The notes: a model not told the origin generated them from the sequence alone. A stretch of DNA of 64,000 nt from Actinomycetes bacterium (GCA_025360585.1 JANYBW010000018.1:57506-121505); one strand, 5' to 3'; counted from the stretch's first letter, positions 25,261-35,048 are shown. Program-made: numbers and translations.

Positions 25261-27342
25261 ATGCGCGATACTCAACCGGTGAATCACACGACACCTATCG
25301 TTCGAGCGTTCAAGAAACTCAGCGCGCTCGTCGCACTCGGCGCTATCGCATCCACACTCGGAGTTGTGGCCGCGAATCCGGCATCCGCTGCGCCGACCAA
25401 CGACAACTTTGCCAACGCGCGAGTGCTGACGGCCAGCGGGACTCTGAGCCAGTCCAGCGTGGGAGCAACGGATGAACCCGGCGAACCGGGACCGATATTT
25501 AATCCAGCAGGGGCTTCAGTATGGTTTTCGTGGGTAGCTCCCAGCACCGGGCCGACGACCTTCGACACGATGCGGAGCCCAGTCGACACCGGGCTCGCGG
25601 TGTACACGGGAACGACGCTCGGCACTTTGACGCTCGTTGCCTCCGACGACGACGGCAACGGTTCCGGCTGCACGCAACAAAGTTGGTTGCAGTTCAATGC
25701 CGTCCAGGGAGTGCGCTATTCGATCCAAATTGCGACGCAAGACGACCTCACGACAACAACCGCGCTCCGATTGACCTGGAACGGCGGCTGGAACGGATAC
25801 CACAGCAATGACAATATCGCCAACGCTACGGCGCTGAACGGTGCGACAAATTCACACGTCACCGACACCACGCTCGACGCAACGTACGAAACCGCGATCG
25901 CGGACGAAGGACCCGGCACCGACATTCATTCCCTGTGGTATCGGTTCGTCGCGGCGTACGACATGACAATCGACGTGTCACTGACGAGTGGCAGTGGTGT
26001 CAATACCTTCGGATTCCCCTATGAGATACAAGCCGATTTGTACCCCGCAACACCGAACGCTTCGAACCGCATCGATTGGACGACGAGCGGGAACTCCCCT
26101 GCCAGCACCGATCTCGTTGCTAACGATGTTGTGTACATCTCGGTGAACTCGCAACAGATCTGTGATGAGGGACAATTCAATCTGACCGTCAGCGTTACCA
26201 GCCTCGCCGCTCCTTCGTCACCAAGCTCGGTGATTGCAACTGCTGCAGATGGCTACGCCATCGTTGGGTTCGCAGCCCCTAGCTCACCGGGGGGCTCACC
26301 GATTACTTCCTACACGGTCACAGCCTCACCTGGGGGGCTGACGATGGACGGCATCTCATCGCCGATCATCATCGACGGACTCACCAACGGTGTCGCCTAT
26401 AGCTTCTCGTTGTACGCCACGAATAGTTTCGGCGACAGCGCGCCATCGCCTTCGTCGAACACCGTGACCCCAGCGACCTACAGCGGGCCTGCATTCCGAT
26501 CCGTCCCGGCGCCAACAATCCGAGCGACCTACATTCCTATCTCTGGCGACTTCGACGGAAACGGTACCGGCGACATTCTCTGGTACCGACCGGGCAAGAG
26601 CTCCGACGTTTTGCGTCGGGGCACCGCGCGCGGCATCTTCGTCGCCGGACAAAAGGTCAATATTTCCGGGGTCTATCAGCCAATAGCCGGCGACTTCAAC
26701 GGCGACCACAAGACCGACATCCTTTGGTACTCACCCGGTGCTGGCAAGGAAGCACTCTGGTACGGCAGTTCCGGCCCGGCTCCGTTTCTCTCCAGGAAAG
26801 TTCGCTCGGTCAGCGCGGTGTACACCCCCGTCGTCGGAGATTTCAACGCTGACGGCCGCTCCGATATCTTGTGGTATTCGCCAGGGCGCGGGCGCGAAGC
26901 CCTGTGGTACGGAACTTCGACTAGCGCACGATTTGTCTCCGGACATGCGCCGTCGATCAACGGCGCCTATATCCCGATCGCTGGTGATTTCAACGGCGAT
27001 CGGTACACCGACATCGTTTGGTACGCACCCGGTGCCGCGAAAGATTCCTTTGCCGTCGGATCCCCGAGCGGCTTTATTCACGGACCCGCGATCTCGATTC
27101 GGGGCGTGTATGCACCGTCGGTTGGTGATTTCAACGGCGATGGCAGCCAAGACGTCCTGCTCTATTCGCAGAACCACGGAGACACGTTGCTACGAGGTTC
27201 CCCATACGGCTTCCTCAAAGGGCCGTCGGTTGCTATTGGTCCGGGATATAGCGGCGTGAGCGGTGATTTCAACGGCGACGGCAAGTCGGACATGCTCTGG
27301 TGGTCCGCGACGTTGAAAGAAATCCTTGCGCTCGGCCTGTAA
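25261..27342 (+). CDS. Secreted FG-GAP/VCBS-repeat protein with PPC-like and Fn3 domains
   Basis: A Sec signal ends near ASAAPTNDNF (about residue 44). Two PPC-like beta domains follow, starting at NDNFANARVL and NDNIANATAL. One fibronectin type III domain lies around 318-410. Six repeats then start with GDFNGDG-like calcium loops at about residues 429, 476, 526, 575, 622 and 668, each followed by DILWY. Such repeats form integrin-like beta-propellers on secreted proteins. No protease domain is present. It probably works in adhesion or surface binding. The ATG at 25261 lacks a ribosome site; a GTG at 25279 is an alternative. Confidence 0.8.
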   Translation: MRDTQPVNHTTPIVRAFKKLSALVALGAIASTLGVVAANPASAAPTNDNFANARVLTASGTLSQSSVGATDEPGEPGPIFNPAGASVWFSWVAPSTGPTTFDTMRSPVDTGLAVYTGTTLGTLTLVASDDDGNGSGCTQQSWLQFNAVQGVRYSIQIATQDDLTTTTALRLTWNGGWNGYHSNDNIANATALNGATNSHVTDTTLDATYETAIADEGPGTDIHSLWYRFVAAYDMTIDVSLTSGSGVNTFGFPYEIQADLYPATPNASNRIDWTTSGNSPASTDLVANDVVYISVNSQQICDEGQFNLTVSVTSLAAPSSPSSVIATAADGYAIVGFAAPSSPGGSPITSYTVTASPGGLTMDGISSPIIIDGLTNGVAYSFSLYATNSFGDSAPSPSSNTVTPATYSGPAFRSVPAPTIRATYIPISGDFDGNGTGDILWYRPGKSSDVLRRGTARGIFVAGQKVNISGVYQPIAGDFNGDHKTDILWYSPGAGKEALWYGSSGPAPFLSRKVRSVSAVYTPVVGDFNADGRSDILWYSPGRGREALWYGTSTSARFVSGHAPSINGAYIPIAGDFNGDRYTDIVWYAPGAAKDSFAVGSPSGFIHGPAISIRGVYAPSVGDFNGDGSQDVLLYSQNHGDTLLRGSPYGFLKGPSVAIGPGYSGVSGDFNGDGKSDMLWWSATLKEILALGL

Positions 27343-27351
27343 CCGCCGGAA

Positions 27352-28860
27352 CTAGAACGCGTTCAACGACAGCGTTACGAAATATGCGACTGGCAACGCA
27401 AAGAGCAGACCATCGAAACGATCGAGAAACCCGCCATGGCCGGGCAGGATCGTACCGAAATCTTTGACCCCAAGGTCACGCTTCAGCATCGATTCACACA
27501 AATCACCCAGCAACGCCGCGACTCCAATGAGAAAACCGGTAACTGCGAGCGCCAACACCGAATTCGGGTGCGCCTTGGCGTTGAATGCGGTCATGTTGCT
27601 GAGCACCACGGCACCAACAATTGCTGCACCGAGCACGCCACCCAACGTACCTTCTACGGTTTTGTTCGGAGAGATATCGGGAGCGATCTTGGCGTTGCCA
27701 AACTTCGAACCAACGAAGTATCCGAGTGTGTCGTAGGCGATCACGCATAGCAGGGTGCCAAAAAGCAGCCACGGGCCCTCTTTGCCACGCTGCAGCAGCA
27801 TGCCTGCATATCCACCTAGGCCGCCGATGTAGGCAAACACCATCAGGCTGGTTGCGACGCCAATAATCGGCCGCCCTGGACCAGCTTTAAAGAGAAACCA
27901 AAGCATCGACGCAAAGGTCACGACGGTGCCAACGATCGCGATTGCGTAAAATCCCGATGCCGCGGTAGTCGCAGTGACGTCCGCGCCCCGAAGCGCAACC
28001 AACGGAGTGAGCGCGCAACCAGCAACTACCGGCAGAGTCGCGGGCCGTAACCCTTTTGATTGCAGGGCGCCACACAGTTCAAATGCGCAGACTCCCAGCA
28101 CAACCGCAGCGAGTGCTGCGGAAGTCCATGGCCCCATAGTGAAACAGATCAACGCGATCGTTCCAAAAATCGCGCCAGTAGCAATCGCGGTGGAAAGGTC
28201 TCGGCCTTCGGACCCCCCCGGCAACATGTCGCCGGACTCCAATTCGATTTCTGGATCGCGCCGCGGCGGATTGGGCCTCCGAGCTCCAGCCGTTGGCCGA
28301 GGACGCGCTTCGGGTGTCGAGGTCACGACCGCGCGCGTACCTGCTCGACGAGCACGAACCGCAGCGACGAACGCGGCATCGTCTTCGACGGGATCCACAA
28401 TCGGAGCATCGGCGGGAGTACCTAATCGAAATTCATCGATCGAATCATCGTTGTCGGAGCGTGACAACGCGGCAGCGAAGTCGGCGTCGCTCCAATCATC
28501 GGACTCAGACCGAAAGCGTGGCCCGGTGTCGGTGGACTCGTTGTTATCGGAGCGGCTCGCTCCGAAGACTGCTGGGATCTGGCCGGTTGCTGGCTCGGAC
28601 CAATGCGGCAGCTCCGGCGCGTCGCCAGTACCGGAGGAATCGATCACGATCGCGGGCATCGAGGCAGTGCGTTCTTCAGAACTTGCGGTAGCTGGCTCGT
28701 TGGGGTCAGCCGCCGACCAACTGGGCCCTTCGGCCGACCAAATCGGCGGACAGTCTGGGTTGGCATCGTCATCGTTTCCTGAGTTGCTGGCGCCATGTGC
28801 CCCGAGGATTCTGACGCCCTCGCTTACACTTGGATTCTTCGGCTCGTCGAAATCGTTCAC
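27352..28860 (-). CDS. cdsA: Phosphatidate cytidylyltransferase with long acidic N-terminal extension
   Basis: The C-terminal 270 residues form the polytopic CdsA core. SPNKTVEGTLGG and the family signature SMLKRDLGVKDFG, then PGHGGFLDRFDG, are intact. The enzyme makes CDP-diacylglycerol from phosphatidate and CTP. The N-terminal 215 residues are low complexity, rich in Asp, Glu, Ser and Pro, and are absent from typical family members of about 270-300 residues. GTG at 28860 has GGGGAG upstream. It lies next to frr as in other actinobacteria, and converges with the FG-GAP gene. Confidence 0.92.
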   Translation of the reverse strand: MNDFDEPKNPSVSEGVRILGAHGASNSGNDDDANPDCPPIWSAEGPSWSAADPNEPATASSEERTASMPAIVIDSSGTGDAPELPHWSEPATGQIPAVFGASRSDNNESTDTGPRFRSESDDWSDADFAAALSRSDNDDSIDEFRLGTPADAPIVDPVEDDAAFVAAVRARRAGTRAVVTSTPEARPRPTAGARRPNPPRRDPEIELESGDMLPGGSEGRDLSTAIATGAIFGTIALICFTMGPWTSAALAAVVLGVCAFELCGALQSKGLRPATLPVVAGCALTPLVALRGADVTATTAASGFYAIAIVGTVVTFASMLWFLFKAGPGRPIIGVATSLMVFAYIGGLGGYAGMLLQRGKEGPWLLFGTLLCVIAYDTLGYFVGSKFGNAKIAPDISPNKTVEGTLGGVLGAAIVGAVVLSNMTAFNAKAHPNSVLALAVTGFLIGVAALLGDLCESMLKRDLGVKDFGTILPGHGGFLDRFDGLLFALPVAYFVTLSLNAF

Positions 28861-29005
28861 CGTCTCCCCTTTCGTGCGGCTGGTTCTCGTAGCCGCACCA
28901 TTCTTCTATGCGCTTAGGTCCTCGCGGGCTAACGCGGCGGGTGCTTTGTTGGTGTCAGGAACACATTACGACGTTCGCGGCACTCGAGAGGGCAACGCCA
29001 GGGAC

Positions 29006-29566
29006 TTAGACGTCGAGGAGTTCTTTTTCTTTGGACTCAAGTACCTTGTCGATCTCGCTGATCACCGCTTGGGTGGTCTTGTCGAGTTCCTTTTCGATAC
29101 GCGCAACTTCATCGTCGCTGATTTCGCCGTCTTTCTTTAGGCCCTCAAGCTCCTGGCGAACGCTACGACGAACATTGCGGACACCGACCCGAGCATCCTC
29201 AGCTTTGGCTTTCGCGACCTTCACGAATTCCTTGCGGCGTTCCTGAGTGAGCTCCGGGAAAACCAACCGAATCACGTTGCCATCGTTGCCCGGATTGACG
29301 CCGAGATCACTGGCCTGAATGGCCTTTTCGATGGCTTTCGTCGCGCTTTTATCGAACGGCGAGACAACGAGCACCCGCGGCTCCGGCACTGAGAAACTCG
29401 CGAGTTGCTGGAGTGGGACTTCGGAACCAAAGTATTCAACCCGTATTTTTTCGACCACAGCTGGGTTCGCCCGACCGGTGCGCAGCGCGGCAAATTCGTC
29501 GCGGAGGTGCTCAACGGCTTTGTGCATCTTGGCCGTCGTGTCGGTGATGCGTTCGTCGGCGCTCAT
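29006..29566 (-). CDS. frr: Ribosome recycling factor
   Basis: The 186-residue protein has the standard N-terminal helix (ITDTTAKMHKAVEHLRDEF) and LRTGRANPA. PLQQLASFSVPEPR and LTQERRKEFVKVAKAKAED complete the family pattern, so all parts of RRF are present. It splits post-termination ribosomes together with EF-G. The ATG at 29566 has GGAAGG about nine bases upstream. It follows pyrH by 96 bases in the conserved rpsB-tsf-pyrH-frr order. Confidence 0.96.
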   Translation of the reverse strand: MSADERITDTTAKMHKAVEHLRDEFAALRTGRANPAVVEKIRVEYFGSEVPLQQLASFSVPEPRVLVVSPFDKSATKAIEKAIQASDLGVNPGNDGNVIRLVFPELTQERRKEFVKVAKAKAEDARVGVRNVRRSVRQELEGLKKDGEISDDEVARIEKELDKTTQAVISEIDKVLESKEKELLDV

Positions 29567-29662
29567 TGTGGTGTCCTTCCAAGGTACGAGAAACGGGTAA
29601 CGCAACGCTGCAATGCAACGGATCCAGCGCAATGGTCGACCTGTGCGTTATTGCCAGGGAAT

Positions 29663-30394
29663 CTATGGTGTGACGACGAGCGTACCGATTGCTTCGCCCA
29701 TCAGGGCGCGATGGATATTGCCGGGTTCCATCACGTTAAAGACGTGAATAGGAAGCCGGTTGTCGTTACAGAACGTAATTGCCGTCGAGTCCATGACCTC
29801 AAGCCCTCTGGTCAGCACATCCATGTGGGTCAGCGTATCGAGCTTGATGGCATCAGGGTTTGTGCGCGGATCAGCCGAGTAGACACCGTCGACGCCCGAA
29901 TGGGTGCCCTTCAGCACGGCTTCGGCTCCGATCTCGGCAGCCCGTAACGCGGCAGTCGTGTCGGTGGTGAAATACGGGTTGCCAGTACCCGCAGCGAAAA
30001 TGACGACGCGTTGCTTTTCGAGATGACGGATCGCGCGTAACGGGATATACGGCTCGGCAATTTGGGCCATCGAGATCGCCGTCTGCACTCGGGCGGCTTG
30101 GTCGCACGCTTCGATGGCATCTTGCAACGCCAACGCATTAATGACCGTCGCCAGCATTCCCATGTAATCGGCGCGAGCGCGGTTCATACCGCGTTTGGCG
30201 CCGGACATGCCACGAAAAATATTTCCTCCACCGACAACCACTGCGATCTCTACGCCGAGATCTCGTTGCGCGGCGGTAACTTCCTCGGCGATCCGACCCA
30301 CAACCTGCGCATCGATGCCGTAGCCAATGGAGCGATCAGCGAACGCCTCACCCGACAGCTTGAGGACCACCCGTTGATATTTGCTCTTCGTCAC
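29663..30394 (-). CDS. pyrH: UMP kinase
   Basis: [21 protein letters not shown] and [14 protein letters not shown] match bacterial UMP kinase of the amino-acid-kinase fold, and [19 protein letters not shown] gives the nucleotide-binding end. At 243 residues it is full length. It phosphorylates UMP to UDP and feeds pyrimidine and UDP-sugar synthesis. The start is GTG at 30394, 49 bases after tsf, in the conserved translation operon. Confidence 0.96.
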   Translation of the reverse strand: MTKSKYQRVVLKLSGEAFADRSIGYGIDAQVVGRIAEEVTAAQRDLGVEIAVVVGGGNIFRGMSGAKRGMNRARADYMGMLATVINALALQDAIEACDQAARVQTAISMAQIAEPYIPLRAIRHLEKQRVVIFAAGTGNPYFTTDTTAALRAAEIGAEAVLKGTHSGVDGVYSADPRTNPDAIKLDTLTHMDVLTRGLEVMDSTAITFCNDNRLPIHVFNVMEPGNIHRALMGEAIGTLVVTP

Positions 30395-30443
30395 AGCTCG
30401 CGCACTTTCGGTTCGGGTTGCAACTTACCGATCAGAAATAGGC

Positions 30444-31295
30444 CTAGTCTTCGCCGATTTTGATGCGGGTGAAACGCTTGACCTTTGCGTCCGCACCGAG
30501 GCCCGACACGAGTGTGCCGATCGTTTGTTTCGGGTCTTTGACGAAACCCTGCTCGACCAACACGACCGTTTTGAAGAAGCCGTTCAGCTTGCCTTCAACG
30601 ATCTTGGGCAAAGCTTGTTCTGGCTTGCCTTCTTGTTTGGTCTGGGCTTCGAACACTGCGCGTTCCCGCTCGATGTCTTCAACGGGAACGTCCGCGCGGT
30701 TCGTGTAACGCGGTGCGGCGCTCGCAGCGTGCAATGCAACATCGTGCGCAACATCGATCGCCGCTTGGCCAGTTGCACCTTCAATTTCAACCAGCACGCC
30801 AATAACGCCACGTTCGTTTTGAATGTGCTTGTAGGCATCGATCGCCCCGCTGGTCGCCCCACCAGTCATCTCGTAGCGAGCCACACGACCGAGTTCGATC
30901 TTTTCGCCCATCGTCGCCGACATCTGGGTGAGATGCTCGGCGACCGTCGTACCTTCAAAGGCAAGCCCGGCAACATCGTCGGCGGTGTTCGCCGCAACCA
31001 GCTTTGCGAGCGCCGCGACCGTGGCTTTGAAAATGTCGCCTTTAGCAACAAAATCTGTCTCGCAGTTGAGTTCAACTAACGCAGCAACTGGTCCATCGAG
31101 GCACACATCGATCGCGCCCTGATCTGCGGCGCGTCCGGCGCGTTTCGCGGCGCCAGCTTTGCCTTTTTCCCGCAGCCAAAGTTTGGCGCGCTCGATGTCG
31201 CCTTCGTTTTCGGCGAGTGCTTGCTTGCAATCCATCATGCCAGCGCCAGTCAGCTTGCGCAGCGCTGCAACATCTTTGGCCGAGACATCAGCCAT
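30444..31295 (-). CDS. tsf: Elongation factor Ts
   Basis: The UBA-like N-terminus with LRKLTGAGMMDCKQAL and the core motif ELNCETDFVAKGD are diagnostic. The 283-residue length is normal. It recycles EF-Tu from GDP to GTP form. Two adjacent ATG codons occur; the second, at 31295, is preferred because GGAG lies six bases upstream. It follows rpsB by 86 bases. Confidence 0.96.
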   Translation of the reverse strand: MADVSAKDVAALRKLTGAGMMDCKQALAENEGDIERAKLWLREKGKAGAAKRAGRAADQGAIDVCLDGPVAALVELNCETDFVAKGDIFKATVAALAKLVAANTADDVAGLAFEGTTVAEHLTQMSATMGEKIELGRVARYEMTGGATSGAIDAYKHIQNERGVIGVLVEIEGATGQAAIDVAHDVALHAASAAPRYTNRADVPVEDIERERAVFEAQTKQEGKPEQALPKIVEGKLNGFFKTVVLVEQGFVKDPKQTIGTLVSGLGADAKVKRFTRIKIGED

Positions 31296-31381
31296 CATCG
31301 TCTCCGTGGGTCGTAGGGGTGAAAGGAACTCTTGCGACGAGTTGGCAGCGGCGGGGGCTACCGCTGCCGCTGTCGACAAAT

Positions 31382-32314
31382 TTATTCGCCAGTTGATTCA
31401 GCGCCAGCCGCGGCCGGAGCTTCTGGCTCCGAATCGGCTTTGGTGTCGGCATCGACCTTGGCCTGTGCAGCTTTGGCTTCGATGTCGCGCTGCTTCGCGG
31501 CAGCGGCATCACGAGCTTCTTGCTGACGGCGTTGGTGTTCGGCTTCTTGTTCGGGCGTGCGCTTCGGCTTCGGCGCAGCAACCGGAGCAGTAGCAATTGG
31601 CTCGCCTGCAATTTTGATGCCCTTGCGCGCGGCGATTTGCTTGCCTTCGATAACGGCATCGGCGATAACGCGACACATCAGCGCAGCGGAGCGAATGGCA
31701 TCATCGTTGCCTGGAATCACGTACTGGATGACATCGGGATCGCAATTGGTATCGACGACGGCGACAACGGGAATTCCGAGTCGGTTCGCTTCGGTGACTG
31801 CGATGTGTTCTTTTTTGGTGTCGATGACGAAGATCGCGCTTGGGAGCTTCTCTAGGTTCTTGATCCCGCCGAGGTTGCGCTCAAGCTTCGTCGCTTCGCG
31901 TTTGAGCTTCAAGCCCTCTTTTTTGATCATCTGATCGACTTCGCCGGTCTCGATGATGCGCTGCAAATCGCGTAACTTCGAAGTACGGCCGTGGACCGTC
32001 TGGAAGTTCGTCAGCATGCCACCGAGCCAACGGAAGTTCACGTACGGCTGGCCGCTGCGCGCCGCGTGAGAGGCAACTGGTTCTTGGGCTTGCTTTTTGG
32101 TACCGACGAACAACACCGCGCCGCCGTTCGCGACGGTGTCGCGCACGAATCGGTAGGCGGTGTCGATGCCCGAAAGAGTTTGGTGCAGATCGACGATGTA
32201 AATGCCGGCGCGCTCTCCGTGCAAGAACCGCTTCATCTTCGGGTTCCAGCGACGAGTCTGGTGACCGAAATGGACACCCGCGTCGAGCAATTGCGTCATG
32301 GTTACGACTGGCAT
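31382..32314 (-). CDS. rpsB: 30S ribosomal protein S2 with C-terminal extension
   Basis: [24 protein letters not shown] and VDLHQT mark the N-terminal S2 domain, and [17 protein letters not shown] the conserved C-terminal part of the fold. The last 75 residues or so form an Ala/Glu/Gln/Lys-rich, coiled-coil-like tail ([16 protein letters not shown]) not found in S2 of about 240 residues; such tails occur in several actinobacteria. The ATG at 32314 has AAGGGAG about five bases upstream. It is first in the translation operon. Confidence 0.96.
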   Translation of the reverse strand: MPVVTMTQLLDAGVHFGHQTRRWNPKMKRFLHGERAGIYIVDLHQTLSGIDTAYRFVRDTVANGGAVLFVGTKKQAQEPVASHAARSGQPYVNFRWLGGMLTNFQTVHGRTSKLRDLQRIIETGEVDQMIKKEGLKLKREATKLERNLGGIKNLEKLPSAIFVIDTKKEHIAVTEANRLGIPVVAVVDTNCDPDVIQYVIPGNDDAIRSAALMCRVIADAVIEGKQIAARKGIKIAGEPIATAPVAAPKPKRTPEQEAEHQRRQQEARDAAAAKQRDIEAKAAQAKVDADTKADSEPEAPAAAGAESTGE

Positions 32315-32591
32315 TGTTCTCCCTTGGTTTAATTTCTGACCGTTCGCGCCAGCGCTGCCTGCTCATCGGGAGCAACGCGCCACCTTGGGGTAACGAACGG
32401 GTATTCACTAGACGCTCCGAAACGGATAGGCCGTTGCGGACCGAACGGGTCGCGGGGTTGCGAACCGGCGAGTGAGTGTACCGGTTATCGGCCGCATCGC
32501 CCGGACCGTTCCTGGCTCACATCGCTACCAGGTTTCCCTGGCGTGCCTCGCCGACCGGTGAGCCGTGGGTCAGCCCCACCTCAGCCCCACC
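32315..32591. other. 277-base region upstream of rpsB, promoter expected
   Basis: This gap must hold the rpsB operon promoter on the minus strand. I see no convincing -35/-10 pair. Next to the peptidase gene end is a short duplicated tract, CAGCCCCACCT twice at about 32570-32590. No ORF with coding character was found. Confidence 0.3.
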
Positions 32592-33152
32592 TCAGCTGCT
32601 TCGCAGCGGCAATCGCCCAAGGTGCACGACCTTACGCAAGTCGACCGGGGTCCAGAGCTGGGTGGGATCGACATACTGGCCCGCGATCCGCAACGAAACG
32701 TGCAGGACACCAGGCCCGTGGTTTGGGTCTCGGCCGCCGCCCGCCGTCCCGACCGGTTGTCCGGGGGCGACTGATTGGCCCATTCGTACTGCCACCGAAG
32801 CGAGAAAGGAATAGCCAATAAGCCAGCCCGACGGAACATCTTGAACCACAACGTGGAGCTGACCAGCCACGACTCCACTGAACACCACGGTCCCCGATCC
32901 AACCGATTGCACCGTCTCGTTTCGCGTGATCGCAAAATCAACGCCCCGATGGCCTCGGCCATAAGGGTTCGGCGGAGCGACGAAGCCCCGCACGATCCGC
33001 CCCGCCACCGGCCGCACCCGCAACGCCCGCAGTGTCCCACCGGTATTCCACGGATGGAACATCCGTGGGACACGGGGGTTTGGGGTCCGCGCCGCGACGG
33101 AACCCGATGTCAGTGTGCTGGCCAACACAGCGATGGTAAGCAGTCTTCGCAT
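32592..33152 (-). CDS. M23-family (LytM-like) secreted protein with substituted active-site histidines
   Basis: A signal peptide occupies about residues 1-20. The M23 fold is shown by RGFVAPPNPYGRGHRGVDFA, with the HxxxD zinc pair, and by GQSVAPGQPVG. The usual HLH motif reads VLH here, and the YxHL position reads YSFL. Two histidines needed for catalysis are therefore absent, although three zinc ligands could remain. Such proteins often activate other cell-wall hydrolases. The position next to rpsB is conserved in actinobacteria. It is 186 residues, short for the family. Confidence 0.8.
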   Translation of the reverse strand: MRRLLTIAVLASTLTSGSVAARTPNPRVPRMFHPWNTGGTLRALRVRPVAGRIVRGFVAPPNPYGRGHRGVDFAITRNETVQSVGSGTVVFSGVVAGQLHVVVQDVPSGWLIGYSFLASVAVRMGQSVAPGQPVGTAGGGRDPNHGPGVLHVSLRIAGQYVDPTQLWTPVDLRKVVHLGRLPLRSS

Positions 33153-33228
33153 GGTTCTCCCTGATCCGCACCACGATTTAGGCGCGTTGGACTACAGGGG
33201 GAAGGTGAGGAAGTTTGCAAACGTTAGC

Positions 33229-34017
33229 TCAGGTAATGAGCCCGCGTTCCAACACCGGGTCGCTGAGACGGCCCCGCAGCTGGAGAATCGCCTTCGTGTG
33301 GATTTGGCACACCCGACTCTCGGTCACCCCGAGGACCGCGCCAATCTCCGCGAGCGTCAAGCCCTCGTAGTAATAGAGCGTGAGTACAAGGCGTTCACGA
33401 TCGGGCATGCGGTTGATCGCGTCGGCCAACACGTGGCGCATTTCTGCGGTCTCGAATGCGGACACCGGATCGTTCGCGGTATCAGCCAGCGTGTCGCCCA
33501 GCGTGGCGCCGGTGTTGCGATCTTGGCCCGCGGCGAGCAGCTCGTCGAGCGCGACCACACCGACGAAGCTGATCTGGCTCATCGTCGTCGCCAATTCAGA
33601 TTCCGTCACACCGAGTTCGGTTGCGACTTCGAGCTCGCTCGGCGAACGCTTGAGTTCATTTTCGAGTTTCGAAAACGCGCGCTCGATCGTGCGAGCCTTG
33701 CTGCGAATCGACCGAGGGACCCAATCGATCGAGCGCAATTCATCAATGATTGCGCCCTTAATTCGAGCGATTGCGTAGGTTTCGAACTTGAAACCTCTTT
33801 CGGGATCGAACTTGTCGATCGCATCGATCAACCCGAACATCCCGTAGCTCACTAAATCGGTTTGTTCAATGTTGTTCGGCAGACCCGCGGCGACGCGGCC
33901 GGCGACGAACTTCACCAAAGGGGCGTAGTTAATGATGAGGCGATCCCGCGCGTCGCGAGACGCCGAGCTTTTGTAGTCGCTCCAAAGATGAGCAACGACC
34001 GAGGTGGCTTCGTCCAT
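33229..34017 (-). CDS. whiG: RNA polymerase sigma factor, WhiG/FliA group
   Basis: Region 2 is represented by LVKFVAGRVAAGLP, DLVSYGMFGLIDAIDKFDP and FETYAIARIKGAIIDELR. Region 3 has VPRSIRSKARTIERAF, and region 4 has LTLYYYEGLTLAEIGAVLGVTESRVCQIH. The 262-residue length matches WhiG. In Streptomyces it controls sporulation; in motile relatives the group controls flagella. No flagellar gene lies in the window, so the regulon is open. The ATG at 34017 has AAGGA upstream, and the gene sits in the conserved rpsB neighbourhood. Confidence 0.85.
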   Translation of the reverse strand: MDEATSVVAHLWSDYKSSASRDARDRLIINYAPLVKFVAGRVAAGLPNNIEQTDLVSYGMFGLIDAIDKFDPERGFKFETYAIARIKGAIIDELRSIDWVPRSIRSKARTIERAFSKLENELKRSPSELEVATELGVTESELATTMSQISFVGVVALDELLAAGQDRNTGATLGDTLADTANDPVSAFETAEMRHVLADAINRMPDRERLVLTLYYYEGLTLAEIGAVLGVTESRVCQIHTKAILQLRGRLSDPVLERGLIT

Positions 34018-34067
34018 GATGTCCTTGTCGGTGGCTGGCCTGAACCGAGGCACGGCAACGCCGTGTC

Positions 34068-34988
34068 TCACGCCCGAGGGTGAGCATTTGTGTATACAGC
34101 CCTCAATCGGTCGCGAGTGACGTGAGTGTAGACCTGCGTCGTAGACAGGTCCGCGTGGCCTAGAAGTTCTTGGACCGCCCGAAGATCTGCCCCACCTTCG
34201 AGGAGGTGCGTCGCGTAGGCATGACGCAACGAGTGTGGATGCAATGTGACACCGTCGCTCAAGGGAAAGCGTTCCACGATGCGGCGAGCGTCGCGCGGGC
34301 CCAGGCGATTTCCCCGGCGGTTGAGGAGCAACGCATCGGCCGGAGTCGACACCGTTACCAACGAGTGGCGGATGCTTCGATATGCCGAGAAGGCGTCCAG
34401 AATCGGCTCGCCTACCGGGATGCGGCGAACCTTGGACCCTTTCCCCAACACAGTCACCGTGGCATTGCGGCGATCGATATCTAGCTCGCCCAGGCCGCAG
34501 ACTTCACTGATGCGCAGCCCTGCCCCGTAGAGCAATTCGAGCAGGAACCAATCACGCACGGCGAGCGCTTGCTCAACGGACTCGTTCTCGCCGTTCGTCG
34601 CGAGCTGTTCAGCTCGATCAACGACCGCGGAGGCTTCGGCCGAACGCGGCACCCTTGGCACCAACGCAGCGCGTTTCGGCGCCCGAAGCTCGCGCCCAGG
34701 ATCGGACTCGATCACGCCGGATCGATATAGGTATCGCAAGAGCCCACGCACACTGGCAGCCTTACGACCAATGGACGTTTTCGCCAGACCGCGAGTGTCA
34801 AGATAAGCGAGGTACCGACGCAGCACCTTCGCGTTGACCTCGCCAGGACCACGGCACGCACCACGCTCGCACCATCGGGCAAACTCCTGCGCATCAAACG
34901 CATACGCCCGACGCGTATGGTCGCTTACGCCAGTGAGCGACTCTTCGAACTGCTCGAGCAACCATGCGTGCGACACGGTGACAGTCAA
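34068..34988 (-). CDS. xerC: Site-specific tyrosine recombinase XerC-like
   Basis: The N-terminal SAM-like domain is followed by the catalytic set: R in LLYGAGLRISEVCGL, K in VLGKGSKVRRIP, HxxR in PHSLRHAYATHLL, H in LLGHADLSTTQ and the nucleophile Y in VYTHV. At about 306 residues it fits XerC/XerD, which resolves chromosome dimers at dif. The reported start is TTG; a GTG at 34976 is an alternative, and neither has a clear ribosome site. Its position beside whiG and rpsB supports the chromosomal housekeeping role. Confidence 0.88.
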   Translation of the reverse strand: MTVTVSHAWLLEQFEESLTGVSDHTRRAYAFDAQEFARWCERGACRGPGEVNAKVLRRYLAYLDTRGLAKTSIGRKAASVRGLLRYLYRSGVIESDPGRELRAPKRAALVPRVPRSAEASAVVDRAEQLATNGENESVEQALAVRDWFLLELLYGAGLRISEVCGLGELDIDRRNATVTVLGKGSKVRRIPVGEPILDAFSAYRSIRHSLVTVSTPADALLLNRRGNRLGPRDARRIVERFPLSDGVTLHPHSLRHAYATHLLEGGADLRAVQELLGHADLSTTQVYTHVTRDRLRAVYTNAHPRA

Positions 34989-35048
34989 TCAGAAACGCGC
35001 TGATGCACGGACCATTGCCATGTACTCACTGAACTCAATGCGGAGACC

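Noticed and set aside
27354..27364. AGAACGCGTTC, nearly the same as the P450 palindrome
   Set aside because: It lies in the last codons of cdsA, far from any promoter, and is not fully symmetric; coincidence is likely.
27974..29140. Long plus-strand frame opposite cdsA
   Set aside because: It is a shadow of the cdsA reading frame, with low-complexity Ser/Ala/Arg content and no family motif, while the minus strand encodes a complete CdsA signature.
32565..32615. Short repeats and GCTGC-TTC-GCAGC hairpin near the M23 gene end
   Set aside because: The hairpin lies within the last codons of the peptidase gene and has no T-run; it is too short to call a terminator with confidence.
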